In this document: in pieces, positions 39,464 through 48,990 of the stretch | Layout: each line of letters starts with the position of its first letter | Position numbering within the stretch: the first letter of the stretch is position 1 | DNA from: Candidatus Roizmanbacteria bacterium RIFCSPLOWO2_01_FULL_39_19 | Lineage (GTDB): Bacteria > Patescibacteriota > Microgenomatia > UBA1406 > HO2-37-13b | Length of the DNA stretch: 64,000 nt | NCBI GenBank assembly: GCA_001789725.1 | Contig: MGAM01000013.1 | Coordinates: forward strand, 16,046-80,045 | Reading direction: 5' to 3' | Notes under the pieces: generated by a model | Told to the model about the DNA's origin: nothing | Database searches by the model: none | Seen by the model: only the letters and a program-made list of their open reading frames with translations | Program-made: the position numbers and the translations under genes

Positions 39464-39686
39464 TATTCATCTGACTATAGAAAACATCTTTTTCTACAGG
39501 AATATCTTCTTTATGTGCCTCAAGACTTTCAATATAAATTCCAATCGCCTCTCTCGCCATCTTTTTTGATTCAGGTAAATCTTTGCCATAAGTTACGCAC
39601 CCCGGCAAGAGAGGAACAAAGGCAGTATAGCCCCCTTCAGGCTCCTTTTGAAAAATTACAGTGTAATTTAGAGTCCTTGCTTTCAT
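39429..39686 (-). CDS. hicB: HicB-type antitoxin
   Basis: YTVIFQKEPEGGYTAFVPLLPGCVTYGKDLPESKKMAREAI. Confidence 0.88.
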   Translation of the reverse strand: MKARTLNYTVIFQKEPEGGYTAFVPLLPGCVTYGKDLPESKKMAREAIGIYIESLEAHKEDIPVEKDVFYSQMNIDFSKLNLTHA

Positions 39687-39720
39687 GTTGATTCATTATA
39701 TCATAGCCAATCCTGTATCT

Positions 39721-40470
39721 TTAGATTCTGCCTCCGTCCACTATAAGAGTTTGACCAGTGATAAAATCTGCCTTATTTGAAGCGAAAAACAACACAGCTT
39801 TTGCAATATCTTCGGGCGTTGCTATTCTGCCAAGTGGCGTTTCTTTTTGAAGAATTTCTCGTCTTTCTTTGCCTAAATTTCGCATTAAATCTGTATCCGT
39901 TGGTCCCGGGGCAACTACATTAATCGTAATATTATACTTCCCCAACTCCCTTGAAAGAGTCTTTGTCATGTTGCTGACTCCAGCCTTCGATGACCCATAA
40001 GAAACACTGACTAAGCTTCCAACAAGAGCCGCAATTGATGAAATATTAATAATTTTTCCTTTTGTTTTTTGTTTCATATAGGGAAGAACCTCTTTTATGC
40101 AAAAAAAAGCCCCTTTCAGGTTTATGTCAAAGGTGTTATCCCACATCTCCTCGGTCGTTTCATTTATAGGAGCAGGCAGTTGAATACCAGCGTTATTAAT
40201 AATAATATCTATTCCTTTGAATTTTATTATCGATTCCTTTACTAATTTTTTGATCTCATTAATCTCTGAAATGTCGGCTCTTATTGCTATAGCATCGGGG
40301 CCGATTTTTTTAATTTCCGCGACTAATTTATTTGCTTCCTTTTTTGATTTGTAATGGTTAACAACAATTTTAGCTCCTTCCTTAGCAAAGGCCAACGCAA
40401 TAGCTCTACCTATGCCTCTTGCAGCCCCTGTAATTAAAACTACTTTATTTTGAAATCTCAAGTCAACCAT
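39721..40470 (-). CDS. SDR family oxidoreductase (FabG-like)
   Basis: VLITGAARGIGRAIA, NNAGIQ, YGSSKAG, C-terminal TGQTLIVDGGRI. Confidence 0.92.
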   Translation of the reverse strand: MVDLRFQNKVVLITGAARGIGRAIALAFAKEGAKIVVNHYKSKKEANKLVAEIKKIGPDAIAIRADISEINEIKKLVKESIIKFKGIDIIINNAGIQLPAPINETTEEMWDNTFDINLKGAFFCIKEVLPYMKQKTKGKIINISSIAALVGSLVSVSYGSSKAGVSNMTKTLSRELGKYNITINVVAPGPTDTDLMRNLGKERREILQKETPLGRIATPEDIAKAVLFFASNKADFITGQTLIVDGGRI

Positions 40471-40508
40471 AAAGATGAAGTATATCAGTTTTAACTCCTA
40501 CCACAAAA

Positions 40509-41597
40509 TTAAACCAAATTTGAAGATCCTTTGAAAATCTTAGGCTTTAGCCAATCAGATGGTGTCCCTTGATTATCTTGTGCGTTGGGTTGCTGTTGTT
40601 GCCCATTTTGTGGCATAGCAGAAGGTTGCGGAATGACATCCTGATTGACAGGTTGACTCATTGATTGATTTGTTAGACTTGGTTGAGGGGCAGTCATTGG
40701 CGGGTAGTCATCGACAAAGTTTTCATCTTCACCATCGTCATAATATGGATCATCATAAGGGTTTATCGGTGGATTGTAAGGTTGGTTAAACGGGCTGGTT
40801 TGTGGTGTCGTCGGTGCAAATTGACCCGGATGGCCAAATGCAGTGTCCTTTTTAACATATGGTTTTTTTAATGCGCCGGCTCGAAGCAAGCGAGAGGCGA
40901 TATCAAATGTATCAGCATTAACTGAATACGAAGTAAAATTATTAGTTGCGTAAACCAAACCTGTATAGAGGTTAGTTGAAATATCTTTATCAAGCTCGAT
41001 TTTTAAATAAGAGACAATTGACAAAATAATCTCAGAAACTGAGGATGATTGTTTCTCGACAACGTTAATTGTTCCATATTGTCCGTTATTAAAACGTCTA
41101 TCAACATTAATAATCTCAACGCCACTGAATTTTTCCTGATTATTGGTATAGATCTTACCCAAGTTTTCAAGACGAGCAGTCTCTATGGTGATGATTACAT
41201 CAATTATTCCTCCTGTATAGCCAAATGATACTTGCTTAGGCTCAAGCCTGATAGCGCCTTGTGACGGCGCAACAAAAACCTTGAGACGATCACCCTCGAC
41301 CTCAGAAGTTATTTTATCAACTGCCCCTTCATGATATGGGAACGAAATAACTAAAGTGTTACCATCTTGTGCTTGTAAGTCGGTAATAATTTTTTCCGAT
41401 GCTATAATATCAACTTCCTTTTGGGGCTGTTCCTCTGCGACTAAAGTCACCTGTTTACCGGCTTTTGACAGGGCAAGATACAAGCCGGCAGCTGATGCCT
41501 GAGCATCGGCGGATGCCGTTTTTGGCATGCAGATAACAAACGATTTTTTCTCTTCTAATACCTTCAAAATTTGTGGGTATTGATTGTCTAATATCAT
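40509..41597 (-). CDS. DHH phosphoesterase-like protein with degenerate catalytic motifs and a disordered Pro/Gln-rich tail
   Basis: SADAQASAAGLYLALSKAGKQVTLV and INVDRRFNNGQYGTINVVE at the DHH position; located directly downstream of infB. Confidence 0.6.
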   Translation of the reverse strand: MILDNQYPQILKVLEEKKSFVICMPKTASADAQASAAGLYLALSKAGKQVTLVAEEQPQKEVDIIASEKIITDLQAQDGNTLVISFPYHEGAVDKITSEVEGDRLKVFVAPSQGAIRLEPKQVSFGYTGGIIDVIITIETARLENLGKIYTNNQEKFSGVEIINVDRRFNNGQYGTINVVEKQSSSVSEIILSIVSYLKIELDKDISTNLYTGLVYATNNFTSYSVNADTFDIASRLLRAGALKKPYVKKDTAFGHPGQFAPTTPQTSPFNQPYNPPINPYDDPYYDDGEDENFVDDYPPMTAPQPSLTNQSMSQPVNQDVIPQPSAMPQNGQQQQPNAQDNQGTPSDWLKPKIFKGSSNLV

Positions 41598-43045
41598 ATA
41601 CTATAAGATTTTATCATATCACCTACCTTAAAGTCAAGATTGGGGCTAGTGAGCATCCCCCCTTCCTCATTTTTCTTCAGTTCTCGGATTTGTTTAGTCT
41701 TTTGTTTGAGCGATTCTATATGGGCCATTCCAATAACGCTGTCTCCCCGATAGAGTTCAATTTCATCTCCAATTGCTAATTTTCCTGTTTGAATAGAGAT
41801 ACCGGCAATATTTTGGTTTTCAATTAAAAAATTAGCAATAATTCTTGCCTGCCCCTTAAAACGGGACTGTTTCTCGTCTTTTTCCTGGTAAAGACTCAAA
41901 ACCTCATCAATTTCTTCAAGTAACTTATATATCAAACTATAGGTCTTAATCAGTACTTTCTCATCTTTAGCGATTTCAACAACATCTTTGGGAATCCCCT
42001 GATTAAAGTTGATAATGATTGCTCCGGTAACTTTCGCAAACAAAATATCAGATTTTGTTATTTCACCAATTTCCGCTTTTTCTATCTGAACTGATTCGTT
42101 TAGGTTTAGACTATCGACTATTGCCTCAACCGATCCGTGATTGTCGGCCTTAATTACCATTTTCAATTTTCTTTTTTCTTGTTTTTCTTTAAAAAAATCA
42201 GCAGTGCTTAGCGGTTTTTTCTCGGAGACTTCCGGCGAAGTTGACTGGTCTTCATATACAGTAAGTTTGGATCCAACAGATGGGGTAACATTAAATCCTA
42301 AAAGCACAAATGGATTAGAGGGAACTACTTTATTCACTCTATCCCCACTATCATTCATCAACGATCTTATCTTTGCTTCTTTTCCTTCACAAAAAACCGT
42401 TTGTGAGACAGTAAGGTAACTGTTTTTTATAATACAAGATATGGCAATTCCCGCCTTTGTCTTATTAATTTCAATAACATACGCCTCTAACTGCCCTTCA
42501 AGTTCGTAGCTAAACTTCTGCTCAGCGGAGATAAACAAAATTGCCTCAAGCAAGTCTTTAACATTATCTCCCGTCTTGGCTGAAATCCCAACTGCCGGTG
42601 TTGTTCCGCCAAATCCTTCTGTTAAAATTTCGTATCTTAATAAATCTTTTTTGACTTTATCAAGATTAAAGTTTGGAAGATCAATTTTGTTAACTGCAAC
42701 AATAAAAGGAAGCTTTGTTTTTTTGATAATTTCGATCGATTCAATTGTTTGTGGTTTGACTGACTCGACTCCGTCAATAAGAAGAATGGCAATGTCGGCT
42801 ACCGTTGCTCCTCTGGATCTGATTTTCGTAAATGCCTCATGTCCCGGGGTGTCAATAAAGGTTATCTTAGACACCGGGTAACCTGAGAGATCTGTTTCAA
42901 CCTCATACGCACCAACTTTCTGAGTTATTGATCCCTCTTCTTTGGCTGCAACATTTGATTTTCGAATATAGTCAAGCAGAGTAGTTTTACCATGATCAAC
43001 ATGTCCTAAAACTACTACAACCGGACTTCTTGGTTGTGTATTCAT
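41594..43045 (-). CDS. infB: translation initiation factor IF-2 (short form)
   Basis: VVVLGHVDHGKTTLLDYIRKSNVAAKEEGSITQKVGAYEV, DTPGHEAF, NKIDLP. Confidence 0.97.
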   Translation of the reverse strand: MNTQPRSPVVVVLGHVDHGKTTLLDYIRKSNVAAKEEGSITQKVGAYEVETDLSGYPVSKITFIDTPGHEAFTKIRSRGATVADIAILLIDGVESVKPQTIESIEIIKKTKLPFIVAVNKIDLPNFNLDKVKKDLLRYEILTEGFGGTTPAVGISAKTGDNVKDLLEAILFISAEQKFSYELEGQLEAYVIEINKTKAGIAISCIIKNSYLTVSQTVFCEGKEAKIRSLMNDSGDRVNKVVPSNPFVLLGFNVTPSVGSKLTVYEDQSTSPEVSEKKPLSTADFFKEKQEKRKLKMVIKADNHGSVEAIVDSLNLNESVQIEKAEIGEITKSDILFAKVTGAIIINFNQGIPKDVVEIAKDEKVLIKTYSLIYKLLEEIDEVLSLYQEKDEKQSRFKGQARIIANFLIENQNIAGISIQTGKLAIGDEIELYRGDSVIGMAHIESLKQKTKQIRELKKNEEGGMLTSPNLDFKVGDMIKSYSI

Positions 43046-43047
43046 GA

Positions 43048-44121
43048 TTATTTCTCATTTAAGTCATCTAAACTATCCTTAACTTCTTTTTCTTTTGGAT
43101 CGGCAGCTGCTTTTTCAGGTTTATTCTCCTCACTATTGATCGTCTCTTCTTTTGGTTCTTCTACCGCCTTTTCTTCAAGCTGCACTACATCAATATCATA
43201 TCTCGTTAAATGCCCCGCCAAATTAACATTGACGCCACCCTTTCCTATTGCCAGTGGCGCTTGTTCCTGAGTAACAAAAACTTTAGCTGTTTTTTTGGTC
43301 TTATCAAGTTCAACAGACTGGACTTTAGCCGGAGAAAGCGCCTCTCTGACAAATAACTCATCATCGGCGTTATATTGGATAATATCAATTTTTTCATCAA
43401 TTCCAAGCTCATCATTTACGGATTTTACTCTTATCCCCTTTTGGCCGACACATGCCCCCACTGGGTCAACAGCAGCAGCATCGGAATAAACAGCTACCTT
43501 TGCCCTCTCGCCCGGTTCGCGAACAACAGCATGAATCTTAACAGTCCCCGATGCAATTTCAGGAACCTCTTTTTTAAAAAGTTCTTCGACAAGTTTTGGG
43601 TCGACCCGAGATAAAATTATGCGAGAATTACCATATTCATCTTCATCAATTTTCTTGATATAGAGGGTATAGGAGTTGTTCACAGAGTAATCCTCGCTGC
43701 GGATTCGCTCTTGTGCCGGTAAGACTCCCTCAGCCTTACCAATATCAAAATGAACATTTTTGGGATCAAACCTAATAACCCTCCCTTTGACAATTGTGCC
43801 TACTTGGGTAGTGTAATGTTTAACTATCTCCCTTTTCTCCGCTTCACGAATTTTCTGCAAGATTACTTGACGGGCAGTTTGTGCAGCAATTCTTCCAAAA
43901 CCGGGAGGAGTTATATCCTCTTCGTTTTTTAAAACATGGGTTTCGCCCGAATTTTTATCAATTTTAGCCTCAAATGTTGCTTCTTCGTCATCTCCATAAT
44001 CTTTTTTGTAAGCAGCTAAGACTGCCTCCTGAATTGATGATATAACGTCATCAATTGATATTCCCCGCTCTGTTGCAACTTGATTTAACGCCAAGAAAAA
44101 CTCACTTTTAATAACAGTCAT
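43048..44121 (-). CDS. nusA: transcription termination/antitermination protein NusA
   Basis: Y-K-K-DYGDDEEATFEAKID, S1 and KH domains, DPVGACVGQKGIRVKSVNDELG. Confidence 0.96.
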   Translation of the reverse strand: MTVIKSEFFLALNQVATERGISIDDVISSIQEAVLAAYKKDYGDDEEATFEAKIDKNSGETHVLKNEEDITPPGFGRIAAQTARQVILQKIREAEKREIVKHYTTQVGTIVKGRVIRFDPKNVHFDIGKAEGVLPAQERIRSEDYSVNNSYTLYIKKIDEDEYGNSRIILSRVDPKLVEELFKKEVPEIASGTVKIHAVVREPGERAKVAVYSDAAAVDPVGACVGQKGIRVKSVNDELGIDEKIDIIQYNADDELFVREALSPAKVQSVELDKTKKTAKVFVTQEQAPLAIGKGGVNVNLAGHLTRYDIDVVQLEEKAVEEPKEETINSEENKPEKAAADPKEKEVKDSLDDLNEK

Positions 44122-44194
44122 AAGACGAAATTATAGCATTATATGAGGCAAACATCAACTTTCAAAACCATTCTCTGTAGCAGCTTTTTTTAGA

Positions 44195-44380
44195 TATAGC
44201 AACCGCAAAACAAAATGTCGGTTTTTTATACTGTCATGCTGAACTCGCTGCGCCCTTCCGTAGTCTTGTACGAAGGAGGGTTTCAGCATCTCAACAATGA
44301 GATCCTGAAATAAAACTTGTCCCGAACTTGATTCGGAATTCAGGATGACAAATTAGACAGTTTGAATTGCGCTAGCTATA
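44195..44380. mobile_element. MITE-like element, copy 2
   Basis: 186 bp; two substitutions by eye relative to 24984-25169. Confidence 0.75.
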
Positions 44381-44395
44381 ACTAGCTAATGGACT

Positions 44396-44938
44396 CTAGC
44401 AGTTGCTAAACATTAATGGAATTCCAGCACATGAGATAATAAATCTTAAATAGATTGGCCACAAAAATATTACTGGCAGCGAACTGGCATCTAGCGCCAC
44501 TCCTTGCACTAAGAAATACAGATAAGCAACAATTCCGACAAAGCAATAACTTATTGTAAATCTTTTCCACGATTGCCAAATACTAAACCATACCAAAGAA
44601 AAAGACAAGATAAGCGATGCAATCAAAAAAGAAACTGCGGCAACACGCAGGTTTTGCGCTTTTTGATATTCCCTTTTGTATATTTGAGCAATTACGGGGG
44701 TTGGAACAATCTCCGGTTGGCGTGATAACGACTCATTTTTAATCTGTGTTTTATCAATCGGCAGCTCTACGTGGATTACTGAACGTGTCCCAAATATTTG
44801 CTCACTGGTTGCAAACTCTATTTCAACAGCTTTAGTTTGCAGTTGTGCATGAATAATTTCGCCACCAACATAGATTAAAACACCAAGAAGAAAGTATAGA
44901 AACAAGAATTTGTTTATTGCAAAGATTTTTTTTGTCAC
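44396..44938 (-). CDS. hypothetical membrane protein
   Basis: 180 aa, about 4 TM segments. Confidence 0.6.
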   Translation of the reverse strand: MTKKIFAINKFLFLYFLLGVLIYVGGEIIHAQLQTKAVEIEFATSEQIFGTRSVIHVELPIDKTQIKNESLSRQPEIVPTPVIAQIYKREYQKAQNLRVAAVSFLIASLILSFSLVWFSIWQSWKRFTISYCFVGIVAYLYFLVQGVALDASSLPVIFLWPIYLRFIISCAGIPLMFSNC

Positions 44939-45030
44939 AACTTTAACTAAAAAACAGTTTAATTCTTTGATAATCTGAAATCAACTTGTTTATTAAATTT
45001 TATGGTTAGGCGACATTCGTCCTGAAGGTA

Positions 45031-45846
45031 TTATTTAAAAGCAAACCAACCATATAGTCCGGCGTCATTTAATTTTGATTTTAATATTAATGGTGTATTA
45101 AATATAGGAAGTAGTTTCTTTAATTCAAGTTTTAAAGGGCTAATAAATTGCTCAAATTTATTAGCAACACCGCCGCCAATAACCATTATTTCTGGAGACC
45201 ATAAAACAATTAAATTAGCTAAACCAACTGCAACCAATTTTGAATATGCTTTCCATATATTTTTATCATCACACTCTTCTGCTGTTATACCAAATATTTG
45301 TTTGAATGCTGTTCCGGAAGCATAAGATTCGAAACATCCTCTTTGACCACAGCTCCAAACTTTTGTCTCATAAAAGTTTATTATTTGATGGGCCGGCTCA
45401 ATCCCGAAATGGTGAGGAGTAATTTTTTTATTTATTATCAAACATCCACCGATACCAGAACTTAGGGTAAGATATCCGACTAGAGAATAATTTCTCCCCG
45501 CACCATATACGGCTTCTCCTAACGCAGCAACATTCGCATCATTTTCTAAGAGAAATGAAGTTTTTGGGAATGCTTGGAACAGGGGCTGAAAAATATTTTG
45601 TCCCCGCCATAATTTTTTTTGTCCCCATTTAATAAAAATGCCTTTCTTTTTGTCAAGAGATCCAGCAGCAGCAATATTGATTTTTGAAATATCTAAAGAT
45701 TGACTTTTTATCTCAAAAATAATTCTGTTAATTTGATCTTGAAAGTTGTCAAAAGTAGTAAAACGAATGATTTTGTCGAATTTTCTTTTATTGTTAGAAA
45801 AACCTAATCTTGAAGTAGACCCTCCAATATCAATACAAATGGTCAT
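45031..45846 (-). CDS. ROK family protein (sugar kinase-like)
   Basis: IDIGGSTSRLGF, LENDANVAALGEA, CGQRGCFESYASG. Confidence 0.92.
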   Translation of the reverse strand: MTICIDIGGSTSRLGFSNNKRKFDKIIRFTTFDNFQDQINRIIFEIKSQSLDISKINIAAAGSLDKKKGIFIKWGQKKLWRGQNIFQPLFQAFPKTSFLLENDANVAALGEAVYGAGRNYSLVGYLTLSSGIGGCLIINKKITPHHFGIEPAHQIINFYETKVWSCGQRGCFESYASGTAFKQIFGITAEECDDKNIWKAYSKLVAVGLANLIVLWSPEIMVIGGGVANKFEQFISPLKLELKKLLPIFNTPLILKSKLNDAGLYGWFAFK

Positions 45847-45953
45847 AAAAGTCTATGTTTATCTTAAATAATATGCTTGCTCACGGTAAATCTCATAATC
45901 CAATTTTAGCATTCTATCAATTCGAGTTTACTCCGTATGTGTCGAAGTGCTTG

Positions 45954-45979
45954 CTAGCCGTAGCTTTAACGAAGGATAG
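45954..45979. repeat. Hairpin ctagcc-GTAGCTTTAACGAA-ggatag
   Basis: Same loop as 48991-49016. Confidence 0.55.
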
Positions 45980-46005
45980 TCCAGGCTTGTAACAGACGTT
46001 AGAAC
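45979..46005. repeat. Cassette-boundary module, type A
   Basis: gtccaggcttgtaacagacgttagaac. Confidence 0.75.
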
Positions 46006-46024
46006 TCTTTTCGTTACACGAAAA

Positions 46025-46771
46025 TTATACTTTTGTTCCAGTAATGATCGTTGCAAGACCTCCAGACATTGGTAACGATTCGACTTCAGAAAGTCCAACC
46101 TGATCAAATACCACGGTTAGATTAGATCCATCTCCAAAGTCTGCTAAATATCTATTAATCATCAGAAAACGGTCATAGTGACCATCAAAAAGGGCGAAAG
46201 CGAGCGGCATCATTTTGTACATGTATAAGTGTTGTAGCCTTTGTAAGGCTCTCTGACTAGGTACCGTAATTTCTACTGTAGCGAATCTGCCACCGGGTTT
46301 TAACACACGTTTCATTTCCTTTGCAAAAAAATTGTGGAGATCCGAACACAATGTTTTCACCCCGTATCCAGAAAAAATGGCGTCTAAAGAATTATCCTCA
46401 AAAGGTAATGTGGTCGCGTCACTCGTCATTAAGCTAACATTTGAGTATCTGTTTCTTTGTTTTCTTTGCTCTGCACCATTAATCATTCCCTTTGAAAAAT
46501 CAATTGAGAAAATATGTCCATCGGGGCCAATAAAGGGTAATAAGTGTTTCCACGATTCGCCTGTGCCTCCCATAAAATCTCCAACTACCATACCTTGCTT
46601 AAGTCTTAATACATGAGCGGCATTTCTTCTCCAAAGTTCGGTAAGCCCTAAAGAAGATAAAGTTGATACAAGTTCATACGAGCCTGATAGATCGTCGAAA
46701 AGTCCTTGTAGATATACGGGCGAGTAGTTTGTATCATGAACGGACGGATTTCCAGCTCCTTCTAAGCCCAT
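46025..46771 (-). CDS. class I SAM-dependent methyltransferase (UbiE-like)
   Basis: VGDFMGGTGESWKHLLPFIGPDGHIFSIDFSKGMI, LKPGGRFATVE. Confidence 0.85.
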   Translation of the reverse strand: MGLEGAGNPSVHDTNYSPVYLQGLFDDLSGSYELVSTLSSLGLTELWRRNAAHVLRLKQGMVVGDFMGGTGESWKHLLPFIGPDGHIFSIDFSKGMINGAEQRKQRNRYSNVSLMTSDATTLPFEDNSLDAIFSGYGVKTLCSDLHNFFAKEMKRVLKPGGRFATVEITVPSQRALQRLQHLYMYKMMPLAFALFDGHYDRFLMINRYLADFGDGSNLTVVFDQVGLSEVESLPMSGGLATIITGTKV

Positions 46772-46825
46772 AAGAAATCTATTTTAGCACTTTCTGACAA
46801 GATAATCAATTATGTAGACAATCAT

Positions 46826-46853
46826 GTCCAGGCTCGTGACAGATGTTAGAATC
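46826..46853. repeat. Cassette-boundary module, type A
   Basis: gtccaggctcgtgacagatgttagaatc. Confidence 0.75.
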
Positions 46854-46867
46854 TTTTACGCACAAAC

Positions 46868-47215
46868 CTAATTGTCATTTTTCTCTAAAAGGACATTGAG
46901 TTGCTCAATGAGCGGAGGAATATCATTTTTGATAATGTCCCAGATGATGTTCGTGTCGACTTCCATATAGTCATGAATAGCAACATTACGAAAGTCGATA
47001 ATATCTTGCCTTGGAATAGTGTCATGTTCTTTTCTGAACTCAGATGATATATTTGTTGCAGCCTCCCCAATTATTTCTAAATTTCTGATCGCCGCAGCTT
47101 GATCCCAATTATCTGTCTCGAAATGTTCAAAGTCATTAGCAGTTGCATAAGCAATAACAGCCTCAGCGGCATCTTTCATGTGCATTAAATAAGCATATGG
47201 ATTACTATTTCTCAT
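46868..47215 (-). CDS. HepT-like (DUF86/HEPN) toxin
   Basis: DFRNVAIHDYMEVD (Rx4HxY) motif. Confidence 0.9.
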   Translation of the reverse strand: MRNSNPYAYLMHMKDAAEAVIAYATANDFEHFETDNWDQAAAIRNLEIIGEAATNISSEFRKEHDTIPRQDIIDFRNVAIHDYMEVDTNIIWDIIKNDIPPLIEQLNVLLEKNDN

Positions 47216-47484
47216 ATAAATCTTTTTTCGTGTTTTAGTATGCTCTCTTTAAGATAGGGACTTATTCCGTTATAGCTTACTAGGTCAACTTCTTTTTGAA
47301 GCGATTTCTCTAGATCCCTTTTTAAACGTACAAACAGAAGTCTCATTCCCTTAGGGGGTTGAATCAGTATGTCTATGTCACTTGTATCATCATAATCACC
47401 GCGTGCATAAGAACCAAATAATGCAGCTTTTTTTACGCCATATTGTTCTAGAAGCGGTATTATTTTCTGAGTTATTGTATCCAT
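47212..47484 (-). CDS. MntA-like minimal nucleotidyltransferase antitoxin
   Basis: GSYARGDYDDTSDIDILI. Confidence 0.92.
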   Translation of the reverse strand: MDTITQKIIPLLEQYGVKKAALFGSYARGDYDDTSDIDILIQPPKGMRLLFVRLKRDLEKSLQKEVDLVSYNGISPYLKESILKHEKRFI

Positions 47485-47597
47485 ATTTGTAATTCTATCA
47501 AATTGTTTGTAATTTGCGATGAGATAGTAACCAATTTAATAGGCATTTAACTTTCGCCTTGTAGTAATTCGAACTGTTGTGAAAGTCTCAAAACTAA

Positions 47598-47630
47598 GTC
47601 CAGGCTAGTTGAATATGTAGGAAATTATTA
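47598..47630. repeat. Cassette-boundary module, type B
   Basis: gtccaggctagttgaatatgtaggaaattatta. Confidence 0.75.
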
Positions 47631-47673
47631 TAGAGGTCAAATCTTCCAATATATAGCTTAATTGGAATAGACC

Positions 47674-47880
47674 TTATTGTTTGAAATGTTCGTGATTTTC
47701 ATTCTCCCGAAAAAGTTCACTACAAGTCTCACAGAGATTTGCTGGTTCTAAGGGTTGTCCCTTGAATTTACATTTTTCTTCTTTACATACATTATCACCT
47801 GCTTCAAATTCTTCCTCTGTAATTCCCTTCATTTCAGGATGAAAACTGTAGCAAGTAAAACAAATATATCGTTTTTTCAT
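47674..47880 (-). CDS. small Cys-rich (zinc-ribbon-like) protein
   Basis: CFTC...CKEEKC...CETC. Confidence 0.65.
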   Translation of the reverse strand: MKKRYICFTCYSFHPEMKGITEEEFEAGDNVCKEEKCKFKGQPLEPANLCETCSELFRENENHEHFKQ

Positions 47881-47960
47881 ATTAAGGTGATTATATCAAA
47901 AGTCCGAATCTATTCCTCTGTTCAGATAGTTTGATATGTTTGAGTGAAGCTAAAAACCGA

Positions 47961-47993
47961 GTCCACGCTGGTTGAATATGTGGGGAATTATTA
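47961..47993. repeat. Cassette-boundary module, type B
   Basis: gtccacgctggttgaatatgtggggaattatta; overlaps the stop codon of the kinase gene. Confidence 0.75.
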
Positions 47994-48497
47994 TTCAGCT
48001 AATATTGCCATTATTTGATTTGCTGTCTCTTCTGGTGTTTGATTAGTATTGTCAATTTTGTGCTCGTTACTGTACTTCGGTTCGTCTCTTAATTTTCTAT
48101 TTAATTCAATAGATTGCTTAAAATCTCTGAAACCACTATCTCTTGATTCCGTAAGAACTCTTTGTTTGAGTATTTCATCGTTATTGAGATAGAGTGTAAT
48201 AACTATATTTTCATAACTTTTGAGTTCTTTTATAATTCTTTCAATACCATTTTCTGTAAAGCCACCCACAATGACGTTCCTATAATTATGTTTTGCATAA
48301 TTCTTCAATATGAATACTAAATTTTCAAAAGACATTTCTTCTTCAGCGGTGCTTGTATTTTTCCAGTCTTGATTAAGGTGGTAATCTCGGATCCAATCGT
48401 AATCAATATAAACAGAATCCAATTTCTTTTTAAGAAGCCTGGCGAGTGTGGTTTTACCCGATCCTTGAGCACCTAATATCAAGATAAAATTATTCAT
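47991..48497 (-). CDS. P-loop kinase/AAA ATPase
   Basis: ILILGAQGSGKTTLARLLKKKLDSVYIDYDWIRDYHL. Confidence 0.82.
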   Translation of the reverse strand: MNNFILILGAQGSGKTTLARLLKKKLDSVYIDYDWIRDYHLNQDWKNTSTAEEEMSFENLVFILKNYAKHNYRNVIVGGFTENGIERIIKELKSYENIVITLYLNNDEILKQRVLTESRDSGFRDFKQSIELNRKLRDEPKYSNEHKIDNTNQTPEETANQIMAILAE

Positions 48498-48589
48498 ATC
48501 GAATCAAGTATATCAAAAGTCCAGATCTATTCCTCTGTCGTAACAGTTTGATATGTTTGAGTGAAGCTAAAAAGTCTGTCCAAGGGGAG

Positions 48590-48617
48590 GGTATCTTCCG
48601 TTAAAACTTCAGATACC
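48590..48617. repeat. Hairpin GGTATCT-(TCCGTTAAAACTTC)-AGATACC
   Basis: Perfect 7-bp stem. Confidence 0.7.
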
Positions 48618-48624
48618 AGGGATT

Positions 48625-48651
48625 CCCTCTTTCGCATAAAGCTTCAGAGGG
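48625..48651. repeat. Hairpin CCCTCT-(TTCGCATAAAGCTTC)-AGAGGG
   Basis: Perfect 6-bp stem, abuts the GIY-YIG stop codon. Confidence 0.7.
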
Positions 48652-48936
48652 CTAGCCATCCTCCGATTTATCCTTCTCTAAAGCTACTGATAATGATTTG
48701 AAAAATCTTTTCTTCATAAATGCTATACCACTCCCACTTTTTAAATATTTTTCGAATGTGATAGCCTGTTTTTCAGTTTTAAAAGCACAGTACCACTCAA
48801 GTTCATAATGTAAGTTTGACTTAGTAGATTTTACACGGCCGGAAAGGTGTTCTCTAAGACGATTTTTCAAATCACTTGTATAACCTACATAATAACGATC
48901 GGTTTTGTAGTTTCTCAAAATATACGTATAGAACAT
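48652..48936 (-). CDS. GIY-YIG nuclease family protein
   Basis: FYTYILRNYKTDRYYVGYTSDLKNRLREHLSGRVKSTK. Confidence 0.93.
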   Translation of the reverse strand: MFYTYILRNYKTDRYYVGYTSDLKNRLREHLSGRVKSTKSNLHYELEWYCAFKTEKQAITFEKYLKSGSGIAFMKKRFFKSLSVALEKDKSEDG

Positions 48937-48959
48937 AGTACTTTAGAGCTATACAGCTT

Positions 48960-48987
48960 GCTATCTTTCGTTAAAACTTCAGATAGC
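48960..48987. repeat. Hairpin GCTATCT-(TTCGTTAAAACTTC)-AGATAGC
   Basis: Perfect 7-bp stem, loop matches 48590-48617. Confidence 0.7.
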
Positions 48988-48990
48988 CAG

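Noticed and set aside
42141-42881. Plus-strand ORFs inside infB (42141-42419, 42576-42881)
   Set aside because: Antisense shadows of a confidently assigned housekeeping gene.
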